A stretch of DNA of 44,391 nt, taken from contig JABAQN010000037.1 of assembly GCA_019187495.1 (NCBI GenBank), positions 1 through 44,391 of the forward strand, in the 5' to 3' direction. The DNA comes from Steroidobacteraceae bacterium. GTDB lineage: Bacteria > Pseudomonadota > Gammaproteobacteria > Steroidobacterales > Steroidobacteraceae. Below, piece by piece: positions 16,762 to 24,600 of the stretch (position 1 is the stretch's first letter; each line of letters starts with the position of its first letter). A model generated the notes under the pieces. The model was not told where the DNA came from and did no database searches. It was given only the letters and a program-made list of their open reading frames with translations. The position numbers were made by a program, and so were the translations under genes.

Positions 16762-18321
16762 TCAATTCTTCACTGCTTTCTCGAGCACGTCGTAGACGAT
16801 CCCCGCGATCTGCCGGGCGAGCCGCGGCGGTACGGCGTTGCCGACCTGATGGTACTGCTCGGTACGCGGCCCCTCGAAGTGGTAGCTGTCCGGAAAGGTC
16901 TGCAAGCGCGCAGCCTCGCGCACCGTGAGGCTGCGGCACTGCGTCGGGTCGTAGTGGATGAAGTAGTGGCCGTCCTTCGAAATGTGCGACGTCACCGTGG
17001 TCGAGGTGTGGCCTGCAAGCTGTACTCGGAAGCGATCCCCGAACATCTCGCCACGGCGACCCTGCTCGACGTTGCGGTGATCCGGCATCAGCTCCGGCGG
17101 AAAGTCCTCGAGAGTCGGTGAGCGTCCGTTCGCGCGGGCGAAGCAGGCTGCGAAGAAGTAGCGGTGCAGGTCGCTTCGCATGTGTCCGCGGGCTTCGTGA
17201 TTGCTGAGCCCCCGGCAGCCCCTTCGGTACCACGGTGCCAGCCGGCGCGGACGTGCCGTCCACGGCTGCCACGGCGCGCCGGCGTCCAGACGCGTGCAGG
17301 CGATCGAGCCGAGTGCCGTTGTTGCCTCGCGTGCGGCGCCGTGCAGTTCCGGGCTGTCCGGAGAGCGGAACCAGGTCTGCTGCCGCACTTCGGCAATAGC
17401 GTCCCGCCACGCCTCCTCGGAGTCCTGCTCGCGGGAGAGCGTGCTGCGGATCCGGGGCAGGTCGTCGATGACGTCCTCGACATGCACGGTGTCAGACCGC
17501 TGTAGTAGACCGGCTCGCACGTCGAGGTCCTCGCGTATGCCAAGCACGAACACTCGGTGCCGCGCCTGAGGAATGCCGAAGTCCTCGGATCGCACCACGA
17601 GACTGTGCGGGTCCGGAATGAAATCGGCACCGGCGATCAGAGACCCCTGCGCGGTCTGCCCGACCGGATAGAGCCGGTATCGCAGCTGCGTGGTGCGACC
17701 GTCTATCTTCAGGGCCCGGCCGGGCTCGTGCAGGTCTGACAGGATGCGGTGGAAAATCTTCTGGCCGCCGTGCGTGGCGGATAGCAGCCCCTTCACGTTC
17801 TCCATCAGGAACACTGGTGGACGGTGTCGGGCGACGATGCGGAGGTACTCGCGGTACAGGAAATGACGGTGATCGCTCTCGAAGCCGGGGTTGGTGCGGC
17901 TCTGCATCCGTGAGCGTCCGACAAGCGAATAGGCTTGGCACGGCGGGCCGCCGATGAGCACCCACGTCGAGGCGCCACGCAAAGCCTGGCCGATACGCCG
18001 GGTCACCACACCCTTGTTCTTGCGACCAAGCTCCGCCTGCCAAGCCCGCCCCCGAGCAGCCTCGAAATGCGTCGGATATCGCGAGAACAGCTCTTCCTGA
18101 GGCAGCCGACCCGCCACGTACTCCCAGTAAGCGTCCGGTGGTTCGTCGAACGATCGGAAGAATTTCCGCAGCAGCAGCGTCCGGTGTGCGACCGAGTCCA
18201 TCTCGATCGAGAGACGCACATCGAATCCGTGCCGGTCGGCTCCGCGGGAAAACGCGGAGAAACCCTCGCCCAGTCCGCCCGGACCCGCGAAAAGATCAAT
18301 AACCGGAATTTTCGTCGGCAT
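16762..18321 (-). CDS. drmMII: DNA C5-cytosine methyltransferase, DISARM DrmMII-like
   Basis: 519 residues from an ATG at 18321; a TTG ten codons upstream is possible but less family-like. All main C5-methyltransferase motifs are present: I DLFAGPGGLGEGF (9-21), IV GPPCQAYS with catalytic Cys128, VI ENVKG (174-178), VIII QARHRVF, IX RSLTVREAARLQTFPD and X QVGNAVPPRLA. The region between VIII and IX, about 220 residues, is the target-recognition part. In class 2 DISARM a 5mC methylase marks host DNA as self. It is on the opposite strand to the drmA/drmB operon, converging with it, and downstream of the Vsr gene. Separate promoters could let modification be made before restriction. Confidence 0.93.
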   Translation of the reverse strand: MPTKIPVIDLFAGPGGLGEGFSAFSRGADRHGFDVRLSIEMDSVAHRTLLLRKFFRSFDEPPDAYWEYVAGRLPQEELFSRYPTHFEAARGRAWQAELGRKNKGVVTRRIGQALRGASTWVLIGGPPCQAYSLVGRSRMQSRTNPGFESDHRHFLYREYLRIVARHRPPVFLMENVKGLLSATHGGQKIFHRILSDLHEPGRALKIDGRTTQLRYRLYPVGQTAQGSLIAGADFIPDPHSLVVRSEDFGIPQARHRVFVLGIREDLDVRAGLLQRSDTVHVEDVIDDLPRIRSTLSREQDSEEAWRDAIAEVRQQTWFRSPDSPELHGAAREATTALGSIACTRLDAGAPWQPWTARPRRLAPWYRRGCRGLSNHEARGHMRSDLHRYFFAACFARANGRSPTLEDFPPELMPDHRNVEQGRRGEMFGDRFRVQLAGHTSTTVTSHISKDGHYFIHYDPTQCRSLTVREAARLQTFPDSYHFEGPRTEQYHQVGNAVPPRLARQIAGIVYDVLEKAVKN

Positions 18322-18639
18322 CAATGCTCGCCCAAATATCTTTGGCGACAACTATGCGGCACCGACCTAAGTCGCGCCAGGGGGAGAAGGAAGAACCCAA
18401 CGCTCGGGTATCGATGGAAAGTTGTGAAGACAGTGCGTCCGCCGCGCGAGGCAAGTCAGCCAGCGCCATTTTCAGGAGTGCCCGCGCTTCCGCCGCAGTG
18501 CCAGCACCCGGCCGTAGCGCCGCACGTCGTCGGGCGCGTGACACAGATGACGATCGTGCGCGTTCGGTGCGGAGCGTTGGGGCGCTCGACCGGGAGGAAG
18601 GCGTGGTCACACTTGGGGCGACGCCGGTCAGAGCCGCAT
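18322..18639 (-). other. 318-base gap between vsr and methyltransferase; possible small ORF
   Basis: No recognised gene. On the minus strand one frame is open from 18676 to 18296 (126 codons), overlapping both neighbours slightly. Its C-terminal half (ALADLPRAADALSSQ, then GRCRIVVAKDIWASIDADE) reads more like a protein than the low-complexity N-terminal half. It could be a real small protein, a remnant, or chance in GC-rich DNA. Confidence 0.25.
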
Positions 18640-19050
18640 CTACGTCCCGTGCGCGGTCGGCATACGCCGGAGCCACTTCGACGACTGTTCAGCCTCACAC
18701 TCCCACACGGTGACGGCCTTCCAGCCAAGTCTGCGCAGTTCGCGTGCGCTGCGATGGTCGCGTTCGATATTGCTGCGGAATTTCTCCTTCCAGAACGCGA
18801 CACGGGACTTCGGCGTGTAGGCGAAGCGACAATTCCTGTGACGGTGCCAGAAGCAGCCGTGCACAAACACGGCTGTACGGTACTTCGGCAGCACGATGTC
18901 GGGCCTTCCCGGCAGGCCTTTCCGGTGTAGGCGGAAGCGGTAGCCGGCGCGGTGGAGCGCGGAGCGCACCAACCGCTCCGGTCCCGTGTCCCGACTACGG
19001 ATACGGGACATATTCCAACTTCGGCGATGGCTAGATAGTCGGTCAGTCAC
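18640..19050 (-). CDS. vsr: Vsr-type very short patch repair endonuclease
   Basis: 136 residues from a GTG at 19050 with a good GGAG ribosome site 8 bases upstream; an in-frame extension back to 19254 lies mostly inside the neighbouring insertion sequence and is rejected. NMSRIRSRDTGPE near the N-terminus, GRPDIVLP with Asp51 and VHGCFWH with His64 and His69 match the E. coli Vsr catalytic residues, and even their numbering. Vsr nicks at T:G mismatches arising when 5-methylcytosine deaminates, and usually sits next to a C5 methyltransferase, as here (318 bases upstream of it, same strand). This protects methylated sites from C-to-T decay. The upstream insertion sequence begins only about 65 bases before the start, so the native promoter may be partly lost. 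Confidence 0.92.
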   Translation of the reverse strand: MTDRLSSHRRSWNMSRIRSRDTGPERLVRSALHRAGYRFRLHRKGLPGRPDIVLPKYRTAVFVHGCFWHRHRNCRFAYTPKSRVAFWKEKFRSNIERDHRSARELRRLGWKAVTVWECEAEQSSKWLRRMPTAHGT

Positions 19051-19114
19051 CGAATGTACTCCATGACATGGATGTTTTCGTTTGCTGGCTTCAAGCCAAG
19101 AGTCCGCTCCTAAT

Positions 19115-20652
19115 ATGGAACGACCTGTCAACAAGGTCGTAAGGTCAAAAGATATCGTGGTCGTCGTTCGTGGCTCGGCCAAGCACAAGTGAACAGCAGC
19201 CGGGGCAGCATGTGTCGACGGTTGATCACTCTGATATTCGTGGATCGGGCGCAAGGCCCGCCATCATGGTCGTGATTCGTCGGGAGCTGCCTCGGACTAG
19301 AAACGCGGGTCAGGCCATGGAGACCTGCCGCATAGGAGCTCACGAGGATTCTCCTTTGCCGTGCGCGACCCCAGCCGCTGACCGCTTGTGCCTGTGCCGA
19401 GTCCATCGATGTTGCGCTGAGCGCCTCTCAGGCGGCGCGGCGTACCTCCTCAAGTCGTGTGCGCTCGATCTCGCGGCCGATCGCCCAGATAAAGCCCAGC
19501 AGCTCACGCCCCACAGCGGTGATGACCTTCTGCTTGGTCTTGCCCTTCGCCAGCAGCGAGCGATAGCGCCCATGCAGTCGGTGCTGTGCCCGCCAGGCGA
19601 TCGCCTTGACCTCCTCGCTCGCGCCGCTTTGCCGCGCTCTGAGCGCGCTGCCCAGCGCAGGGTGATGACGGTAGCTCCACGCCGCCTCGGTCACGATCCG
19701 GCGCAGGTGCGCGTTGCCCGCCTTGCTGATCGAGCCGCGCTGGATGCGCGCACCGCTGGAGTGCTCCCGCGAGACCATGCCGGCGTAGCCCATCAGCTGC
19801 CGGGCCGCCCCGAAGCGCGACAACTGCCCGAGCTCCGATACCAGCGTTACCGCCGACACCTTCGCCACGCCACGCAGGCATTGCAGCCCGGCGATCACCG
19901 CTTGCTGAGCCTCCGGCATCGACTCGACCGCCCCATCAATGCTGCGCTCCAGCCGCACGATGCGCTCGGCCGCGTGCTCCACCTCGTGCAGATAGTCCAG
20001 GTGCGTCGCCTGTTGGGCCGCGTGCGCAAAGCGCTGCTGCCTGACCCAGCTGAGGTACTTGCCCGTCCAGGCCGTGGTGCCCTCGGGCGCTTGACGCCCC
20101 TGGCGCAGCAGAAATTTGCTCAAGCGGTGCCGCGCCCGCAACTGATCGCGCTTGGCGGCCAACCGGGCCCGGACCAGGTCTCGCAGTGCCTCGTGCGCCC
20201 CATCCGGCACCCAGACCGCCGTCAGGTCCCCGGCCCGATGACAGCGCGCCAGCTTCTCCGCGTCGCGCCGATCGGTCTTGACCCGATCGCCTGCTTTCAC
20301 CGGTACCAACGTCGGGGCCACCACCTCGCATTTCACGCCCAGCTCGCTCAACTGCCAGTACAGCACGTAACCGGTGGGACCGGCCTCGTAGCACACCCGC
20401 AGCTGCTCGGGCTTGCCGAGCTTGCCGATCAGGCGGCGCACCGACTCGGCGCGGTTGGGAATCACTCCGAGACTGCGTACCTCACCGCCGATCTCAGCTA
20501 CTGCCACCGCAATCGTCTCCGCATGGACATCAAGCCCCACAAATCGTACGTTTCTCATGGCCGGCTCCCATTTGTATGCGGCTCTGCGCCGCGGTCTTTC
20601 CCGATTCGCAGCGTAATCCGCGATCCTGCAAATCGGGAGCCGGTCGTTCCAT
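19115..20652 (-). mobile_element. IS110-family (IS1111-like) insertion sequence
   Basis: The 11-base sequence ATGGAACGACC occurs at 19115-19125 on the plus strand and inward-facing at 20652-20642 on the minus strand, bracketing the transposase. Such subterminal inverted repeats fit the IS1111 group. The noncoding part after the transposase stop (19126-19427, about 300 bases) is long and structured and could encode the bridge RNA, which this group carries at its right end. The other side (20559-20641) is short. The exact ends are uncertain by several bases because these elements have short flanks outside the repeats. The insertion lies exactly where the second PD-(D/E)XK gene copy breaks off. 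Confidence 0.75.
19428..20558 (-). CDS. IS110/IS1111-family transposase (DEDD)
   Basis: 376 residues. The N-terminal RuvC-like DEDD domain begins VRFVGLDVHAETIAVAVAE, continues with VCYEAGPTGYVLYWQL and has VKTDRRDAEKLA (about residues 135-146). The C-terminal transposase_20 domain has LRGVAKVSAVTLVSELGQLSRF and GYAGMVSREHSSG, followed by SISKAGNAHLRR containing the catalytic-serine region. These enzymes move DNA with an RNA guide encoded in the element. The gene looks intact, with an ATG at 20558 and a stop at 19428. Confidence 0.94.
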   Translation of the reverse strand: MRNVRFVGLDVHAETIAVAVAEIGGEVRSLGVIPNRAESVRRLIGKLGKPEQLRVCYEAGPTGYVLYWQLSELGVKCEVVAPTLVPVKAGDRVKTDRRDAEKLARCHRAGDLTAVWVPDGAHEALRDLVRARLAAKRDQLRARHRLSKFLLRQGRQAPEGTTAWTGKYLSWVRQQRFAHAAQQATHLDYLHEVEHAAERIVRLERSIDGAVESMPEAQQAVIAGLQCLRGVAKVSAVTLVSELGQLSRFGAARQLMGYAGMVSREHSSGARIQRGSISKAGNAHLRRIVTEAAWSYRHHPALGSALRARQSGASEEVKAIAWRAQHRLHGRYRSLLAKGKTKQKVITAVGRELLGFIWAIGREIERTRLEEVRRAA

Positions 20653-20659
20653 GATGACT

Positions 20660-21129
20660 AGCGCCGCGACCCGCTCGCCGTGCGCCCCGGCAAACACATC
20701 GAGCACCCGGCACAACTCGGCGACTGCTTCGATTTCGGACCCCGCCTCGTCCAGCTCGACTCGTCGTGGCGAATGCGGGCTCAGGACGAGCCCGGCGCGC
20801 CTGACCGCGCGGATCAACGCCTCGGGCGCCTCGCGCGCGACCCGCGTCACCAATCCATCGGCAGCCACAGCCTCCTGACCGAGGTACCGCGCCAGGGCGA
20901 GCGACATAGCCTCGCCGCCCCACGCTTCTGGAGGACAGCTCTTCACAACATCGCTGGCCCAGAAGAGGCTGTCGCGCTCCTTCTTCGAGAGCTTCTTCTT
21001 GCCAACTCGTAACGGCTTGCCGTCGAGGTAGGCAGTCGCGACTCGTTCGACGGCGATCCACTGCGGGATGCCGTCTCCGATCAAGCGAACGAACAGGTCG
21101 TCGTAGTAATTCGTTGCGCGCCGAAGCAT
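20660..21129 (-). pseudogene. Truncated second copy of the PD-(D/E)XK protein gene
   Basis: Residues 1-157 closely match the start of the 764-residue protein at 1467-3761 (with scattered substitutions), up to GERVAAL. Then homology stops exactly at 20660, where the insertion-sequence end begins. The frame runs on 42 codons into the element before a stop at 20530. The rest of the gene, including the PD-(D/E)XK core, is not found on the other side of the element, so it was deleted rather than merely interrupted. Surely inactive as a nuclease. Confidence 0.85.
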
Positions 21130-21143
21130 GGTTGGCCGCGCGG

Positions 21144-21494
21144 TCAGGGTGTGGACCTGACGGATCGAGCGGAGGCGAGCGACCTTGCGGCAAGCCGGAT
21201 CAGCGCGATGTCATCCTGCAAACCGAGATCCAGGTGCTGATCCATGATGGCGTCGTACGGGTCGCGAAGACAGGTCAGGGCTCGAATCGCCGTGACGATG
21301 TCGACGTCCAGCGTGCCGGCGCGCGCGGGCACGACCGGCGGGCGCGCGGGGACGAGATACCGCGGCGTCAAGCCGCCGACCAGATGGACCGAGTCCTTCC
21401 ACAGGCCCAGTCCCCGCAGCAACGTCAACAGCGCCCGTTCGCACTCGAGCGTGCACTCGTCTCTGTAGCCGTCCAGCGCCGCAGGCCTGGCCAT
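21144..21494 (-). CDS. AbiEii-like nucleotidyltransferase, short form, copy B
   Basis: An intact 116-residue frame homologous to the broken copy at 3776-4107. It has the nucleotidyltransferase-like LVGGLTPRYLV motif (about residues 37-47) and LDVDIV (about 65-70), then passes straight to a helical tail. AbiEii toxins are far longer, so the middle and C-terminal domains are absent; this is either a shortened functional form or a degenerate remnant that kept its frame. Its antitoxin partner is lost apart from about 16 C-terminal residues just upstream (21495-21547), and the gene after it is truncated. Confidence 0.55.
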   Translation of the reverse strand: MARPAALDGYRDECTLECERALLTLLRGLGLWKDSVHLVGGLTPRYLVPARPPVVPARAGTLDVDIVTAIRALTCLRDPYDAIMDQHLDLGLQDDIALIRLAARSLASARSVRSTP

Positions 21495-21547
21495 CAGAAG
21501 CCGATCCTTTCTCGGCGCAGGTGTTCGGCCAGCTCCTTAGCTCGTCC

Positions 21548-21823
21548 GTCCGTCCGCCGCAACTCCCCCAGAAAGAACAAGCGGGCCTCGATGAACGACA
21601 GCCGTTCCACCAGGGACGGCGGCACTCCTTTCAGCTTTGACGGTGCCGAGTTCGACTTGGTCACGAGTATTGACTATCAGCCCAAGAGACACGGACACCC
21701 TAGACCAAATCTTCGTGATAATAATTTCGATAGTGATGAGGCTACGGGTCAGTACACCGGCGCTCCCACCAATGATTTTACACGACACTTGATCATTACA
21801 CTTCTACTGTCTACTATGGCAGT
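21548..21823. other. Noncoding stretch between AbiE remnant and merR gene
   Basis: No gene recognised. It begins with a GTCC triplicate (about 21545-21556) where the AbiEi homology ends and becomes AT-richer than its surroundings toward 21700-21823, ending in the promoter of the MerR gene. It may be the seam between two island modules. Confidence 0.4.
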
Positions 21824-21824
21824 A
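21789..21824 (+). promoter_or_regulatory. Promoter and possible operator of the merR-VIT/VWA operon
   Basis: TTGATC (21789-21794) and TACTAT (21812-21817) are 17 bases apart. The ATG at 21824 lies only 6 bases after the -10 box, so the message would be leaderless. An inverted repeat TACTG (21805-21809) / CAGTA (21820-21824) surrounds the -10 box and could be the MerR binding site. Inferred from sequence only. Confidence 0.5.
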
Positions 21825-22243
21825 TGAATGCAACCCAGCGATTCACCCTGGACGAAATCGCCGCGCTGGCCGAGCTGCCACGCCGCACGGTCCGGTACTA
21901 CATCCAGTCCGGACTGATCGATCGTCCCCACGGCGTGGGCAAGGGCGCGTACTACACCCAGCGCCACGTCGAGCAACTGCTGCTCGTTCGGAAGTGGCAG
22001 CTCGCCGGGCTGTCCCTGGAGCGGATCGGCGATCTCCTCCGGCAGCAGGACACCGGCCCCCTGCCCCCGACGCCGCGGCGGCCCGGGACGGTGGAGGTCT
22101 GGAGTCATCTCGTCGTTGCCGACGGCGTCGAGCTCACGCTGGAGCCCGGCCGCGCCGGCCTGAAGCCGGAGCAAGTGCGAGCCTTCTTCCGCGCGGTGAC
22201 GCAGGCCTACACGCAGATTCACGAAAGCGAGGAACAAGAATGA
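21824..22243 (+). CDS. MerR-family transcriptional regulator
   Basis: 139 residues. The N-terminal MerR helix-turn-helix is clear: TLDEIAALAELPRRTVRYYIQSGLI (about residues 8-32), then a wing with GKGAYYTQRHVEQL and QLAGLSLERIGDLL. The C-terminal half (about 80-139) lacks the cysteines of metal sensors and has no recognised ligand domain. The stop overlaps the ATG of the next gene (ATGA), so the regulator and the VIT/VWA protein are co-translated; it probably controls this operon through the repeat around the -10 box. Confidence 0.9.
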   Translation: MNATQRFTLDEIAALAELPRRTVRYYIQSGLIDRPHGVGKGAYYTQRHVEQLLLVRKWQLAGLSLERIGDLLRQQDTGPLPPTPRRPGTVEVWSHLVVADGVELTLEPGRAGLKPEQVRAFFRAVTQAYTQIHESEEQE

Positions 22244-24600
22244 ACCAGCTGGCATCGGCCCTCACCGGCCTGGAGGGCGAACGCGTCGCCCTGTGCGACG
22301 TCGCCGTCTCCGCGGTCCTGCAGGATCTGCTCGCCGAGGTCACGGTCTCGCAGACCTACCGCAACGACGAGCACACGAACATCGAGGCGGTCTACACGTT
22401 CCCGCTGCCGCTCGATGCGGTGCTTCTCGATCTGGAGGTCGACATCGGGGGGCGCGTGCTCAAGGGCGTCGTCGTCGAGAAGAAGGCGGCAGAGGAGAAG
22501 TACGAGGATGCCGTCGAGGCCGGCGACGCGGCCGTGATGCTCGAGGCCATCGAACCGGGCCTCTACACGATGAATGTCGGCAATCTGCTCCCGCAGGAGA
22601 CGGCGAAGATCACCTTCCGCTACGCGATCCTCTACCGGTGGGCCGGCGATCGGCTGCGCTTCTTCCTGCCGACCACGATCGCGCCGCGCTTCGGCGAGTC
22701 GCCGCATCTGCCGCATCGGGCCCCGGAAGCGTCTCTCACGGTCGAGAACCAGTTCTCCCTGCGCGTTGAGGTGTTCGGTGCGCTGCGCGACGCGCAGTTC
22801 GCCTGCCCGTCCCACGCCGTCGAACTGGTCAAGTCGCCGGAGAAGGCGGTGCTGTCGCTGCGGCAGCCGAAGGCCGTCATGGACCGCGACTTCGTCCTGA
22901 ACGTGAAGGCGCCGCAGGCGTCGCGCAGTTTCGTCCTGTGCGGGCAGGACGGCGAGGGCATGACGGCAATCGCGAGCTTCCAGCCGTTCTTCCCGGGCCT
23001 GCAGCAGCCGCGCGCGCTTTCGCTGGCCATCGTCATCGACTGCTCCGGTTCGATGCAAGGCGACTCGATGGAACAGGCGAAGCAGGCGCTGGACGGCATC
23101 CTCGAGAGCCTGCAGCCGCAGGATCGGGTGACGCTGATCGCATTCGGCAGTACGACCAGAGTGTTGTCCGACCACCTCCTTCCGTGCACCACTTCCAACC
23201 TCGCCAAGGCCAGGAGGTTCGCGGAGTCCCTGGACGCCAACATGGGCGGCACCCAGATCGGCAACGCGCTGCGGGAGGCGTACGCCGCCCTCGGGCGCAC
23301 CGAGGCCGCCGACCTCTTCCTCGTGACCGATGGAGAAGTTTCCGATTGGAAGTCCGTCGTGGGCGAAGCAGAAAAATCGGGGCATCGGATCTTCACGGTC
23401 GGGGTCGGCAGCGCCGTCTCCGAGGCGTTCGTGCGTGGGCTCGCGGCCGGCACAGGCGGCGAGTGCGAGCTCGTCTCGCCACAAGAGGGCATGGCCGACC
23501 GGGTCGTTCGCCACTTCGAGCGCATGCGGGCGCCGCGCGCCCGACGCGTGACGGTTCACTGGCCGGAGGGTGCCGCCAACATCAGCCCTTCACGGATGGG
23601 CGCGGTCTTCGAGGGCGATACAGTGGTCGCCTCTGCGTCGTTCGATCGCCCGCGCGCCGGCGGATCCGCGACTCTCGAGGTCGAGACGGACAAGGGGGAG
23701 ATCGTTCGCCAGGAATTGGCGCTTCCTGCGGCGCCGCCCGCCTCCTCCCCGGATGGTTTGTCCACGGTGGCTCGTGTCTCCGCCGCCGCCCGGCTGAAGG
23801 AGGCAGATGACACCACGGGCTTGCAGACGGCGCTGCGCTATCGGCTCATCAGCCCGTGGACCAACTGGCTGGTCGTCGCACCCCGGGCAGAAGAAGAGAA
23901 GACGCTGGGCATCCCGGTATTGCGCAAGGTTCCACAGACAATGGCGGCAGGCTGGGGCGGCACGGGCCGCGTGGCGTTGTCGCATCGCATAGACGAAGTG
24001 CCGGCCATGAGAGTGTGTTACGCCAGGCCTCTCGACTACGCGGCATTGGAGAACCCGGCCGCCTCTCTACACCAGATTGCACGGCGCCCATCGCCCGTCC
24101 CGTTGCCCGATGGCTATCGGCAACTGATCGAACTGATCGAAGCGGAAGTTTCGCGACTCGACGTCCCCGGTGCTCTTGCGCTGCTGGTGGAATCCGGACT
24201 CCTCGCCGAGTTCGAAGACATCTTCCGGCGCGCGGCCGACCTCGGGCTGGACACCAATATGATTGCCGCGATCATTGTCGCCCGAATGCTGAGCGGCTCC
24301 TTGTATGCCTTTGTACCCACAGATGCGCAGTCGGCGTTGGCCTCTCTGCAGGAACGCGCCCGGGACGCGGCAGACACAATCAGGGAGACGGGTTGTCACG
24401 GTGCTGCGCCCACTCGGCTGACTCGAGAACCGATCATGCGCGAAGGGCCTCACCAGCCTTCCAGCATCGACATGCCGGGGCGGATCGTGCGGATCCAGGA
24501 GTTGCTTGATCGAATCGACGACAAGTTGCGACAGTTGGAAGACCGCACACCGATCGAGGAAGTCTCTCGGGTCTATCGGGGAGGTGGGGCGATTGCGTAA
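22240..24600 (+). CDS. VIT and von Willebrand factor A domain protein
   Basis: 786 residues from the ATG at 22240. The N-terminal VIT domain (about 10-140) contains VSQTYRNDEHTNIEAVYTFPLP and the conserved YEDAVEAGDAAVMLE region. The VWA domain (about 260-430) has a complete metal site: IDCSGSM (Asp-X-Ser-X-Ser, about 267-271), a Thr in MGGTQIG and LVTDGEVSD. The C-terminal 300 residues are less conserved and end in a predicted coiled coil (RIQELLDRIDDKLRQLEDR). There is no signal peptide, so it should be cytoplasmic, unlike inter-alpha-trypsin inhibitor relatives. It is probably a metal-dependent protein-protein interaction platform. Its role is unknown; it lies inside the island. Confidence 0.85.
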   Translation: MNQLASALTGLEGERVALCDVAVSAVLQDLLAEVTVSQTYRNDEHTNIEAVYTFPLPLDAVLLDLEVDIGGRVLKGVVVEKKAAEEKYEDAVEAGDAAVMLEAIEPGLYTMNVGNLLPQETAKITFRYAILYRWAGDRLRFFLPTTIAPRFGESPHLPHRAPEASLTVENQFSLRVEVFGALRDAQFACPSHAVELVKSPEKAVLSLRQPKAVMDRDFVLNVKAPQASRSFVLCGQDGEGMTAIASFQPFFPGLQQPRALSLAIVIDCSGSMQGDSMEQAKQALDGILESLQPQDRVTLIAFGSTTRVLSDHLLPCTTSNLAKARRFAESLDANMGGTQIGNALREAYAALGRTEAADLFLVTDGEVSDWKSVVGEAEKSGHRIFTVGVGSAVSEAFVRGLAAGTGGECELVSPQEGMADRVVRHFERMRAPRARRVTVHWPEGAANISPSRMGAVFEGDTVVASASFDRPRAGGSATLEVETDKGEIVRQELALPAAPPASSPDGLSTVARVSAAARLKEADDTTGLQTALRYRLISPWTNWLVVAPRAEEEKTLGIPVLRKVPQTMAAGWGGTGRVALSHRIDEVPAMRVCYARPLDYAALENPAASLHQIARRPSPVPLPDGYRQLIELIEAEVSRLDVPGALALLVESGLLAEFEDIFRRAADLGLDTNMIAAIIVARMLSGSLYAFVPTDAQSALASLQERARDAADTIRETGCHGAAPTRLTREPIMREGPHQPSSIDMPGRIVRIQELLDRIDDKLRQLEDRTPIEEVSRVYRGGGAIA

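Noticed and set aside
19120..19140. Perfect 7-base inverted repeat ACGACCT/AGGTCGT upstream of vsr, as an operator
   Set aside because: It overlaps the inferred end repeat of the IS1111-like element and more likely belongs to that element or its RNA.
19051..19254. N-terminal extension of Vsr
   Set aside because: The added residues are not Vsr-like and derive largely from the insertion-sequence end; GTG at 19050 has a GGAG site and gives E. coli-like residue numbering.
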